64,000 nt of DNA. Source: Sphingomonas phyllosphaerae FA2. GTDB lineage: Bacteria > Pseudomonadota > Alphaproteobacteria > Sphingomonadales > Sphingomonadaceae. Shown here in pieces: positions 7,239-16,355 of this stretch. The stretch spans positions 1,849,676 to 1,913,675 of the forward strand of contig NZ_KE386571.1 of assembly GCF_000427645.1 (NCBI RefSeq), read 5' to 3'. The stretch's first letter is position 1; every line of letters begins with the position of its first letter. Both the position numbers and the translations under genes were made by a program. Below the pieces are notes generated by a model, which was not told the DNA's origin, did not search any database, and worked only from the letters and a program-made list of their open reading frames with translations.

Positions 7239-8984
7239 ATGCGCCATGTCCTCGATGTCGAGCGCTCGATCCTCGGCCAGCCCTGGCGCTGGCGTGCGCT
7301 GGCCGACGACCAGCGCGACGGGTTCGCGCCTGACGATCTGCTCACCCAATTGCTGCTCGCGCGCGGTTGCCCGCGCGACGCACTCGATGCGCACAAGCTG
7401 CCGTCGATCCGCAGCTTCATGCCCGATCCGTCGATCTTCCGCGACATGGACACCGCCGCCGCACGGCTTGCCGACGCCGTGGAACGCGGGGAATCGATCG
7501 CGATCTTCGGCGATTACGACGTCGATGGCGCGACCTCTTCGGCGCTGCTGGTGCTGTTGCTGCGTGCGCTGGGGCGCGAGGCGCGCGTCTATATTCCCGA
7601 CCGGCTGACCGAAGGCTATGGCCCCAACGCCGCCGCGCTGACCCGGCTGGCCGACGAGGGCGCGACGTTGATCGTCACCGTCGATTGCGGTGCGCAGGCG
7701 TTCGAGGCGCTCGACGCGGCGCGCTGCGACGTGATCGTCGCCGACCACCACCAATGCGCGACGCAGCTGCCGCGCGCGGTCGCGGTCGTGAACCCCAACC
7801 GCCGCGACGAGGGCGATGGCGCGCTGCACGGGCATCTCGCCGCGGTCGGCGTGTGCTTCCTGCTCGGCGCGGCGCTGCTGCGCACGTTGCGGACGCGCGG
7901 CTATTTCGCGGGGCGCGCTGAGCCGAAGCTGCTCGACCTGCTCGATCTGGTGGCGCTGGGCACGGTCGCGGACGTCGCGCAATTGCGCGGGCTCAACCGC
8001 GCGTTCGTCGCGCAGGGGCTCAAGGTGATGGCGCAGCGGCGCAACGTCGGGCTGACCGCACTGGCCGAGGCGGCGCGGCTGACGCGTGCACCGACCGCGA
8101 GCGATCTCGGCTTTGCGCTGGGGCCGCGGATCAATGCCGGCGGGCGCGTCGGGCGCGCCGATCTCGGCGTGCGGCTGCTCACCACCACCGACCCGGTCGA
8201 GGCACGCGCGATCGCCACCGAACTCGACCGGCTTAACGAGGAACGCCGCGCGATCGAGGCAATGGTGCAGGAGGGCGCGGAGGCGATGCTGTGCCACGAC
8301 CGCGCGGTGTGCGTGGTCGCGGGCGCAGGCTGGCACCCGGGCGTGATCGGGATCGTCGCCGGGCGGCTCAAGGAAAAGCTCGGCCGCCCCGCGATCGTGA
8401 TCGCGCTCGACGAGGAGGGCATCGGCAAGGGCTCGGGCCGGTCGATCACCGGGGTCGATCTCGGCGCGGCGGTGCTGGCGGCGCGCGAACAGGGCTTGCT
8501 GATCGCGGGCGGCGGCCATGCGATGGCGGCGGGGCTGACGATCGCCGCAGATCAGGTGAGCGCGTTCGCCGACTGGCTCGACGCCCGTTTGTCCGGTGCG
8601 GTCGCGGCGGCGATGGCGGCGCGCGCGCTGCTGTTCGATTCGGTGGTGGCGCCCGGCGGCGTGACGCCGTCGCTGGTCGACGCGCTGGAGGCCGGTGGGC
8701 CCTATGGCACCGGCTGGCCCGCGCCGCGCGTTGCGGTCGGCCCGGTGCGCGCGGTGAAGGTCGATGTGGTCGGCAACGGCCATGTCCGCGCGATCGTGGC
8801 CGGTGACGACGGCCGCAGCCTCAAGGCGATGGCGTTCCGCGCCGCCGACACCGCTTTGGGGCAAGCGCTGCTCGCGGCGGGCCCGACGCGGCGGCTGTGG
8901 CTGGCCGGCCGCGCCAAACGCGACGACTGGAGCGGGCGCGACGTGGCGGAACTGCACCTCGACGACGCCGCCTGGGCAAATTGA
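7239..8984 (+). CDS. recJ: Single-stranded-DNA-specific exonuclease RecJ
   Basis: A 5'-3' single-strand exonuclease of recombination and mismatch repair, of the DHH phosphoesterase superfamily. The product is 581 residues from ATG 7239. It shows the metal motifs in order: GDYDVDGATSS near residue 90, VTVDCGAQ near 147, and ADHHQ (DHH) near 168. Downstream are GFALGPRINAGGRVGRA and the DHHA1 motif GGGHAMAAG near 424. A GTG at 7203 would add 12 residues; I preferred 7239 because the family begins close to VERSILGQPWRWR. Confidence 0.93.
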   Translation: MRHVLDVERSILGQPWRWRALADDQRDGFAPDDLLTQLLLARGCPRDALDAHKLPSIRSFMPDPSIFRDMDTAAARLADAVERGESIAIFGDYDVDGATSSALLVLLLRALGREARVYIPDRLTEGYGPNAAALTRLADEGATLIVTVDCGAQAFEALDAARCDVIVADHHQCATQLPRAVAVVNPNRRDEGDGALHGHLAAVGVCFLLGAALLRTLRTRGYFAGRAEPKLLDLLDLVALGTVADVAQLRGLNRAFVAQGLKVMAQRRNVGLTALAEAARLTRAPTASDLGFALGPRINAGGRVGRADLGVRLLTTTDPVEARAIATELDRLNEERRAIEAMVQEGAEAMLCHDRAVCVVAGAGWHPGVIGIVAGRLKEKLGRPAIVIALDEEGIGKGSGRSITGVDLGAAVLAAREQGLLIAGGGHAMAAGLTIAADQVSAFADWLDARLSGAVAAAMAARALLFDSVVAPGGVTPSLVDALEAGGPYGTGWPAPRVAVGPVRAVKVDVVGNGHVRAIVAGDDGRSLKAMAFRAADTALGQALLAAGPTRRLWLAGRAKRDDWSGRDVAELHLDDAAWAN

Positions 8985-9043
8985 TCGCGCGAGACGCTTG
9001 ACCGCCCGACACAATCCGCCTAGGCGGCTCGGCACCGCAACGA

Positions 9044-9118
9044 GGCCCCTTCGTCTAGCGGTTAGGACGCGGCCCTTTCACGGCTGAAGCACGGGTTCGA
9101 TTCCCGTAGGGGTCACCA
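9044..9118 (+). tRNA. tRNA-Glu (TTC)
   Basis: Complete cloverleaf: acceptor GGCCCCT pairs with AGGGGTC, the anticodon stem CGGCC pairs with GGCTG around loop CTTTCAC (anticodon TTC at 9077-9079), the T loop is TTCGATT, and the encoded CCA is at 9116-9118. An AT-richer segment with insertion-sequence remains follows directly, so the tRNA may have served as an integration site. Confidence 0.96.
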
Positions 9119-9719
9119 AGCGAAATGCTTGACGTAGCTTGCAGATGTTGTGTCACGTGGAATCACGTGGCCGCGATCCCCAGCTAATTCATAGAAAAGC
9201 GGCCGCTTTGCGTGGCACAACGCTGGTACGGGTGTCCCGCTCTGCCCACGACGGGAACGCCTAAACTGGATCGATGCGGGAGGCTGTAACCCAGAAGTCG
9301 AAGCTTGGTTAGCCGATGACACACGGTAGGAAGTTATCGCTGGCTGTTCGGCAGCATGCGGCTCAGAAGACCAATTGCGGACACTCGGCAGTTTCCCCAC
9401 GCTTCACGATGGCTGACTTCTAATTCTACTGCTTCCGAGCAGCTGACCTTGAATCCTCAAGCGGCCTAAATTGAGAATTTCCTGCCGTCCGGGCCGGCGC
9501 CTCAAGCGGCAGGATTTGCTTCAAGCGGACCGTGTGGTCCTTCGTCTGACATGACAGAGTGAGAGCGAGTTCGTGAGAGGCGTGACGGTTGGCATTGTAG
9601 CCACTGGGCCCTTGAGCAAGCATTTGGGTGACCTGCTCCCCAAAATCATGCCATCGGTAAGATAGCCAGCCCGCCATGCTGAGACGAGCGATGCCGCAAG
9701 GCCTGTTTACTCAAGTCAG
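9119..9719. other. No recognisable gene; degenerate sequence after tRNA-Glu
   Basis: Only short open frames (up to 95 codons) with atypical composition occur here, and none resembles a family I know. The base composition is more AT-rich than the flanking housekeeping genes. It merges into the transposase remnant that starts at 9720. Confidence 0.5.
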
Positions 9720-10140
9720 GTGTCGCCGAGCTCGTTTATGCAGCCCGCAGCTTCGCAGGCCATCGATAGTGATTGCGTCGGATTAGCCGTGACGCGTCAG
9801 CGCCTCCTCCATGAAGGCACGCAAGTCCGGAAAACGTAGCTTCCCAGCAACTCTCCTTCATGGCCCCGCGCTAGAGGTGGACCATCTCGCCATTCAGCTC
9901 CACGTACATCTCGTCATTGTGCCAGAGCAGTGACAAAAATCGCGTCCGGCCTACCCGCTGGCGGAGGATGTTCCTGACGAACAGCGGACCGAACTACTTT
10001 CACCAACCGGCCTATCTCGTGGCAGATGTCTATCCCGCGATCTCACAGCAGAGCCTCTACACTTTCGCAGTCTCAGCGCAAATCGCAGGTACTTCAGCAC
10101 TACTAGCCGTATCACCTCCGGCGACGAGTGAAAGAGCGAA
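9720..10140 (-). pseudogene. IS6-family transposase remnant, multiply frameshifted
   Basis: Read on the minus strand across all frames, it strings together the landmarks of an IS6 DDE transposase: SSPEVIRLVVLKYLRFAL, a VEALL-stop-DRGIDICHE segment, FGPLFVRNILRQRV, then LLWHNDEMYVELNGEMVHL with the second-aspartate region. These are followed by a stop, FMEEALTRHG, and DAITIDGLRS with the next catalytic aspartate. At least three frame changes and two stops show it is dead. Clear terminal inverted repeats were not found. Confidence 0.8.
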
Positions 10141-10382
10141 ACGGCGAGGTCGGCTCGCGCAGACGAACTCATGAGCGCGCCCTACCCTACCTACGCTACC
10201 CTCAACCGATTACCAGCAGGTGCATTTGCTTTGACGGAGCACGTCAGGCCAATCACCTTCCGATCTCGTGCGCCGCGTCACCGGCGCGGCGTTACCGTTG
10301 GACGGAAGCGCGTCCGTTGACCTGCAATAGCTTGCCATAGGTCAAATCGGCGGGGCAATCGCGCCCCGCCGATGAAACTCGA

Positions 10383-11393
10383 CTAACTTACGGCGTTACT
10401 GTATTTGATGGTGCCGTTCACCCCGCCGGGGAAGAAGCCGCCGCTGGTTACCGCCGTTTTCGACGCATAGGCGATGTTAAGCACCAGGTCGGGAGTTCTG
10501 GCCAGCAGAGCTCCATAATTCGCATTGTTGGGAACGTTGTCGAGCACAACGATGGTTGGCGATGCAGCGCTTCCTACCCCGCATTCGTAATTCGCCAGCA
10601 GATAAGTGCCGTCACCGCCGTTCAGCTTGTTGCGCGCGAGCACCATCTTGTTCTCGGTGTCGTAGAGCGCGCTCTTGCTGAGCCCGGCGCGCCACAAGGC
10701 AAGCCGGAAGAAGGTGTCGGCATACGCCTTTCCGCCAAGAATCGCAAGGATCGCATCGCGATTGCCGGCACTGTTCAGCCGGAACACAATGCCCCGCGCG
10801 GCCGAGGTGCAGAGATAGCTGAGCGCACTGGCGCCAAGCAGATAGTTTTCAAGCGACGCATAGGGGTCAAAGGGCGTACCGCTGGGAAAAGCGTCGCGCG
10901 ACGCAATGGCGTCGAAGGGACTGCCGCTTCCCCCGGCGATACTGATTGCAGGCTGCGCCGTGACGCTCGCCCCGATCAGCGAGCGCAGCCGTTCCAAACG
11001 CGCGACCTCGGCAAGCGCTACTTCACGCAATCCCTGCATAAACAAATCGTCGGCGAACTGTACCTGCGCGCCGCCGGCAATAGCGCCGGCACTTCCCGCC
11101 CCTGTCACCAGCGAGGACGCAATCGATCCACCGAACGCCGAGCGCCAGAAGAAGCCGGCCGTCAAATACTGGATTTGCAGCAGAAAATTGAGGTAGTCGG
11201 TGTCGGTTGCTGTATAGCTCGGCGCTGCCGTAGGCGCCGGCGCGGGCGTCCCCTGCACCGCCTCCGCGCCATATTTATCACTTCCGCAACCGGCCAACAT
11301 CACCAGCGAGCCGACCGTGGCCGCGCCGCCGCAATATCTCAGAAAGGCGCGACGCGCATGCGCGCGCTCCGCGATGTCATCCTTATCGATCAT
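10383..11393 (-). CDS. Ferritin-like domain exported lipoprotein
   Basis: A 336-residue protein of the Ferritin_2-like (desiccation-related) type. It has an RRAFLRYCGG segment followed by a lipobox (LVMLAGCGS), so it is probably a membrane-anchored lipoprotein. The core (DYLNFLLQIQYLTAGFFW, then LREVALAEVARLERLRSLIG) is the helical bundle with E and H/Y positions of the family. The C-terminus ends SGGFFPGGVNGTIK, shared with the next gene. ATG 11393 follows AAGGATT. It lies 22 bases downstream of its paralogue, so one transcript is likely. Confidence 0.75.
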   Translation of the reverse strand: MIDKDDIAERAHARRAFLRYCGGAATVGSLVMLAGCGSDKYGAEAVQGTPAPAPTAAPSYTATDTDYLNFLLQIQYLTAGFFWRSAFGGSIASSLVTGAGSAGAIAGGAQVQFADDLFMQGLREVALAEVARLERLRSLIGASVTAQPAISIAGGSGSPFDAIASRDAFPSGTPFDPYASLENYLLGASALSYLCTSAARGIVFRLNSAGNRDAILAILGGKAYADTFFRLALWRAGLSKSALYDTENKMVLARNKLNGGDGTYLLANYECGVGSAASPTIVVLDNVPNNANYGALLARTPDLVLNIAYASKTAVTSGGFFPGGVNGTIKYSNAVS

Positions 11394-11415
11394 AATCCTT
11401 CCCCTCCCCAGGCGC

Positions 11416-12381
11416 TCAGGCGGCGCTATTCTTGATGGCGCCATTGACCCCGGCCGGGAAGAAGCCCCCGGACGTCGCCACGCCGCGTTTGATGTAGAAG
11501 ATGTTCAGCGTCTGCGCGGGCGAACGCGCCGCGACTGAGCCACTGACGTCCAGCGACGCGTGGCTGGCCACCGTTACGCCGTTGACGCTCGTCGCCCGGA
11601 TGCCGGTCGCAATCGTTTGACCGGACAGAGTGTTGAAGGCTGCCGCAATCTTGTCAACCCAGTCGAGCACGGCCGGCGTGGTCTGCGCCGAGCGGAGCAG
11701 GGCCTCGCGCAGAATCCCGGAATAATAGCTGTGCGTGCCGAACAGACCAGTCAATGGTTCAAGCAGCATCGCATCAGATATGCCGGGAAGGATGCTGCGC
11801 AATACACGGTGCATCTCCTCGCCGATAATATAACCGCCAACCAGGAAGTTCAAATCTGACGCATAGGGATCAAAGTTCTCTGCTGCGCCGACTATCCCAG
11901 CGTAGCGTGCGAACTGCGTGAACGCACCCGTCTCATCGCCTGCGAGGTTCATCGCTGGCTGCGATACAATATCAGTTTTCAGGATTGCGCGGAGCAAATC
12001 GATATGACCGCCCTGCTGGTAAATAATTTCCGTCACAATCGGTTTGATCGTGCTGCCGGCGGCGAATTTGACCTGGCGACCGCCGGTCGGCAACCCCGGC
12101 GTGCCCGTGCCGCTGGTTCGGGCCGCCTCCAACGACTTAATTCCCAAAACCCCCATTCGATAATATTGATTGAGGAGATATTCGAGGTTCAACGCAAAAT
12201 TCAGGCTGTTGGCCGCCTCGCTGGACAATGATCCTGCGCCCTGAGTTTGCGCGACCGCCGTGTTGGTCGCCATCGAAAGAACGGCCGCCCCGACGAGGCC
12301 ACCGGCCAGAAGATGGCGGCGAGGCACTTGAGGAACGTGCGCGCCCGTCACCTTGATTCCGGCACCGATATCATCTGTCAT
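11416..12381 (-). CDS. Ferritin-like domain exported protein
   Basis: A 321-residue paralogue of the downstream gene. It has a twin-arginine-type leader (PRRHLLAGGLVGAAVL, ending AVAQ) and a ferritin-like helical core (NSLNFALNLEYLLNQYYRMG, IIYQQGGHIDLLRAIL, GGYIIGEEMHRVLRSIL). It carries the conserved tail SGGFFPAGVNGAIK. It starts at ATG 12381 (or the GTG one codon earlier) behind AAGGAGGGGG. Diverges from a TonB-dependent receptor. Metal binding is inferred from the fold and was not checked residue by residue. Confidence 0.75.
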   Translation of the reverse strand: MTDDIGAGIKVTGAHVPQVPRRHLLAGGLVGAAVLSMATNTAVAQTQGAGSLSSEAANSLNFALNLEYLLNQYYRMGVLGIKSLEAARTSGTGTPGLPTGGRQVKFAAGSTIKPIVTEIIYQQGGHIDLLRAILKTDIVSQPAMNLAGDETGAFTQFARYAGIVGAAENFDPYASDLNFLVGGYIIGEEMHRVLRSILPGISDAMLLEPLTGLFGTHSYYSGILREALLRSAQTTPAVLDWVDKIAAAFNTLSGQTIATGIRATSVNGVTVASHASLDVSGSVAARSPAQTLNIFYIKRGVATSGGFFPAGVNGAIKNSAA

Positions 12382-12641
12382 CACTTACCCCCTCCTTGTT
12401 GCGCCTGCTTGAAAGCGCAGTTCATTTTTCCCGACGCCATCCGGACGGCCTCAACCGTTTTAGGGCGGCGAGTCCGCAGGATTGGAACCCTCCCCTGACC
12501 GGCTGGCCATCCTGACTTCAAGCATTCACAAACTCAATATGTGGGCTATAATTTATATTGTGGCAGCTTGGCAAGGCTGATACGCACGGTTGTGCTCACG
12601 TCGGGGCGGAGCAGCCACAATCGAAAAGAGGGGGAGGACTG

Positions 12642-15412
12642 ATGAACGTTCGATCGTCTAAATTATTGAATAGCGCGGCCATGACGTCGCTTGCGGTGTC
12701 GCTAGTTGTCGCCACGCAGGCTCGTGCGCAGGATTCGCAGGCCACTGACGCGCTTCGTGTGGATGCTGGGGCCAAACCGACCGCAGTTTCCACTACTGTC
12801 GACTCGGATAAACCAGATGCCGACGCTCAGGACATCGTCGTGCGCGGTCTACGTGCTTCGCTCGCGAAGTCTCGCGACCAGAAGCGGCGCGCCGCGCAGA
12901 TCGTCGATGTCATCACCGCGGACGACATTGGCAAGCTACCCGATAAGAACGTGGTCGACGCGTTGCAGCGCGTTCCCGGAATCATCATGGACCGCACGCG
13001 CGGCGAAGGCGGGGACTTCTCGATCCGTGGCCTGTACGGCGTGATGACAACAGTCGACGGTACGCCGACCTTCTCTGGGATCAACCGAACTACCAATCTT
13101 GCTGATATGCCAGCCGATCTCGTCTCCGGTATCCAAGTCTACAAGACGCGCACGCCCGACCAGATTGAAGGCAGCAAGTCCGGCGTCGTCAACCTGACGC
13201 TGCGCAAGCCGACCTACTTCAAGAGCGGATGGACGGTCGCTCTAAACACCCGCGGGGATTATTCGGACCAAGTCAAGAAAATCAATCCGTTCGTCAGCGG
13301 TGTGGTCAGCTATAATACCGATACCGGTCTCGGCAAATTCGGGCTCGTGCTAAGCGGATCGCACAATTACGTTCGTTATAATGAATCGATGCGTGGAAAC
13401 TCCAATCCTGTGCAGCTACGCTCGCCGCGACAAATCGTCGAGCCGACAACGACACCCGCGAACCTTTATGTCCCTTCGAGCTCAAATTTCTTTGCTCGCG
13501 CCGGCTATAATCAACGGGATTCCTTCAACACCTCAATCCAGTGGCGTCCCGACGATCATTGGAGCTTCAGCAGCGACTTCGCGATCAGTCGCGCAGATCG
13601 TCCCAACTACGACGACGATTTTGGGTTTCCAGTGCGTGATACCTTTTCGGCGTATCCGGCGCCTCGACTCACGAATCTCGTGATCGGTTCGGACGGTCGG
13701 TCAATCTCGTCATTGACGGTCGAGACGCGTCAGCCGCTCGGGCCGGGGAAAAATTACGCCGACGCCACTTGGAACAATAAGTCGGCTAAGCAGACGATCG
13801 AATATTCCGATGACGTCGCGCATCTGATCGTCTCTCACAACTATGCGGTTTCCGATTACAAGGTGGATCAAATCTACCACAAGATACAATTCGCCAACAA
13901 CCCGATCTACGACATGGTGTTCAACACCGACAAGGATCCGCGCGGAGGCGTCGCGGTCACGCTTCGCGGTATCGACCTGAGCGATCCGGCGAACTATTCG
14001 AACGTGGCACGGGTGACTCAAAGCCGCTGGTGGTCCGGCAGCACGGAGCGCGAGATCAAGTTCGATTTACAGCTTCAGACCGGTTGGCCACTACTCGACT
14101 TTTTCAAGTTCGGCGGACGTCGGGCCAAGCGCTCATTCCGCAGCAGCTATGCGGATCGCGGAACGGATGAGTCGCTCGGGATCCCGATCTCCACGCTGAG
14201 TGGCTATAAGCTGGTTCCGATCAGCACTGCACTACAGGGCTCGGGCGACGACATGAGTTGGATGATCGGTGACGCCAACTCGATCACAAGCGTCTGGAGT
14301 ACGCTTCGGCCGCTCATCGCGAAGCGCTTTCCGGACTTCGCCGTCGGTGATTGGCCGGTTGTCGAACCATATAACAGGGTAAATGGCTTTGAAACGAGCT
14401 ACGCCGCTTACGGCCTTGCTCATTATCAATTCAAGCTGCTGATCCCCTTTGAAGGCATCGTCGGCGCCCGCGTCGTCCACGCCAAAACGGTCATGAACTC
14501 CTTCCAGTACACTTCCAATCCGAACGGCGACGACATCATCGACCCGGTGCAGGGCAGAGGCAACACGTTGGACGTGCTGCCGAGCGTCAACGCGATCGGG
14601 CATATCACCGATGGGCTGCAACTCCGCGTGTCATGGACCAAGGACATGCAAAAGCCCGCCCTCGACAACCTTAATGCGCATGTCAGCTTGGATTCCCCGA
14701 CTTCGACCAATCCTGCGGGCAGCGGCGGCAATGCGAAGCTGCGACCGGTATACCTGAAAAAATCGACGCTTCGCTCGAATGGTATTTTGGAAAGACTGGA
14801 TCGCTGTCAGTCGCATTATTTGACTGGCGCGAGGAAGGAACAATCTTCAACGATTTCCGGTACGAGTCGCTGCCTGGATACACTGTGCCAGTGCGTGTCA
14901 CGCGTCCGTACAACGGCGGCCGCAGCAAATATCGCGGCATCGAATTGCAGGGGACGACATTCCTGCCGATACTGCCGTGGCTCTTCAAATATGTCGGGGT
15001 GAACGGTAACTTTACGCTTTTTGATTCGAAGGTTCAGTATCCGATCTTCGATGAGGCAACCAAGACAACGAATTGGTACGAGAGCCAGCAATTCTGGCAG
15101 TCGAAATATGCGTTTAACGCTGCTGTGTTCTACGAGCATGCCGGGCTGAATGCACGCGTGGCCTATAATTGGCGCAGCAAGCGGGTTGACAGCTTGGATC
15201 CGAATAACCGCTACCGCAACCTATTCACCGATCCGACCCAGCGGCTCGACGCCTCGATCAACTACGACATCAACGAGCATTTCTCTGTAGGCGCTGAGGC
15301 CACGAACCTGACCCGCAAGGGAGATCGTAACTTCTGGGGTTATTACACCTTCCCGCAGGAGATCACCTATTTTGCACGCACCTTCGCACTGACCGCACGG
15401 GCCCGCCTCTAA
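12642..15412 (+). pseudogene. TonB-dependent receptor interrupted by a frameshift in an A6 run
   Basis: An outer-membrane receptor of about 923 residues if the frame is restored. It has a signal peptide ending ARAQ, the TonB box DIVVRGLRASL, a plug (IGKLPDKNVVDALQRVPGI), and a barrel. In frame one the protein derails after LRPVYLKK; a second frame resumes at once with IDASLEWYF and continues to the C-terminus TFALTARARL. Changing AAAAAA at 14757-14762 to seven A restores everything. No other lesion was seen, so it could be a recent mutation, phase variation or a sequencing error. ATG 12642 follows GGGGGAGGACT. Confidence 0.85.
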
Positions 15413-15463
15413 GCCGTTCCTCGAAGCCGTCGCCTTCCCCTACTGGCGGCAGCATGTGCCTCA

Positions 15464-15498
15464 AGGCGTTCCATCTCTAATGGGACGCCTCTTTTTTT
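15464..15498 (+). terminator. Rho-independent terminator after the TonB receptor
   Basis: The stem AGGCGTTCC / GGGACGCCT (9 pairs, one G-T) with a short loop is followed by CTTTTTTT. It lies 52 bases after the receptor stop. Confidence 0.85.
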
Positions 15499-15589
15499 GA
15501 ACAGCATCACATCAAGGATGGCCTTCCGCTTCGTCGCCTCGCACCTCCCGGTTCGGGCGGCGAAGTCACGGATGCGCACGTTTGCAACC

Positions 15590-15680
15590 CTTGCCGTTCG
15601 CCGCCGTGTCGCCGCGCGAGGTGGTAAAGCCGATGATGGTGCCTTTAGGTGCGCAAACTGATGCGAGGCCGAGCCAACAT
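15590..15680 (-). pseudogene. Possible remnant of a caspase-like (peptidase C14) gene
   Basis: One minus-strand frame reads GLASVCAPKGTIIGFTTSRG and then DTAANGKG, which resembles the region after the catalytic cysteine of bacterial caspase-like proteins (APxGTIIxFATAPGxxAxDGxG). Sequence on either side in that frame is not family-like. The call rests on this one stretch. Confidence 0.3.
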
Positions 15681-16157
15681 CCTTCGCGCTAGCGGCACCG
15701 ACGAGGGCGAGCTCCGGGAGGCGCTCGGCCGGACAGGTCGAAAGTAGGGCGAGCCTCCACGCGGCTGGCTTCGCGTCGCCTTGGACACGCGACGCGAACT
15801 CGTGCCCACTCCCCGGAGTCGCCAAGATTGCTCCCCCCGTCTCGGAACGTTTCACTGGCAGCTTTGGTCGGGAGCGGCCGCCGTCCTCTCCTGCCGCATT
15901 GCCCCAAACCCGGACATACGCCCCCCCCTTTCCGCTTCCCAACTTCAGACGTCCATTCAGTTTTTTGCCTTTTAGCTTGCGGCATAAAGCAGGCGAGACA
16001 ATCGATGCTGCATTCGGAACGGTATCGACAGGGAAGTGCGAACATTATCGCGGCAGCAAGGCAGCTTCGCTATCGGCATCGGCTACGCAGCATTTCGCCG
16101 CAGTCCGCCACCTGGTTAATACTTAACAGGCTTCTGCAGCTGGAACAAACGCAACTA
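15681..16157. other. No gene recognised
   Basis: Only frames that look like chance openings are present; codon usage and composition give no support. It may contain further decayed sequence belonging to the island. Confidence 0.4.
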
Positions 16158-16180
16158 AAGCCCGCTAATTGCGGGCTTTT
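16158..16180 (+). terminator. Rho-independent terminator, orphan
   Basis: AAGCCCGC-TAATT-GCGGGCTT followed by TTG TT. There is no intact gene immediately upstream on either strand, so it probably marks the end of a lost gene. Confidence 0.7.
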
Positions 16181-16320
16181 GTTGGTTTCGAAGACCCGCA
16201 CCGAACGATGTCACATCTCACCTGCAACAGCGATCTGATATCGGCTGATCGTCCGTAAAGAAGCGGCATTTCCGCCTCGTGCCGATGACATCAAATCGTC
16301 TATCATCAGACATAGCCAGT

Positions 16321-16348
16321 GAGCGGGTGATCCTGCGATCACCCGCTC
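16321..16348 (-). terminator. Strong hairpin downstream of the second TonB receptor
   Basis: A perfect 12-base stem (GAGCGGGTGATC / GATCACCCGCTC) with a 4-base loop lies 8 bases past the receptor stop. There is no T tract, so termination or mRNA 3'-end stabilisation is inferred from position. Confidence 0.6.
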
Positions 16349-16355
16349 GTTATTG

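Noticed and set aside
9092..9118. Search for a direct repeat of the tRNA-Glu 3' end as an island boundary
   Set aside because: No second copy of the GGTTCGATTCCCGTAGGGGT segment was seen up to 16350, so no attachment site pair is claimed.
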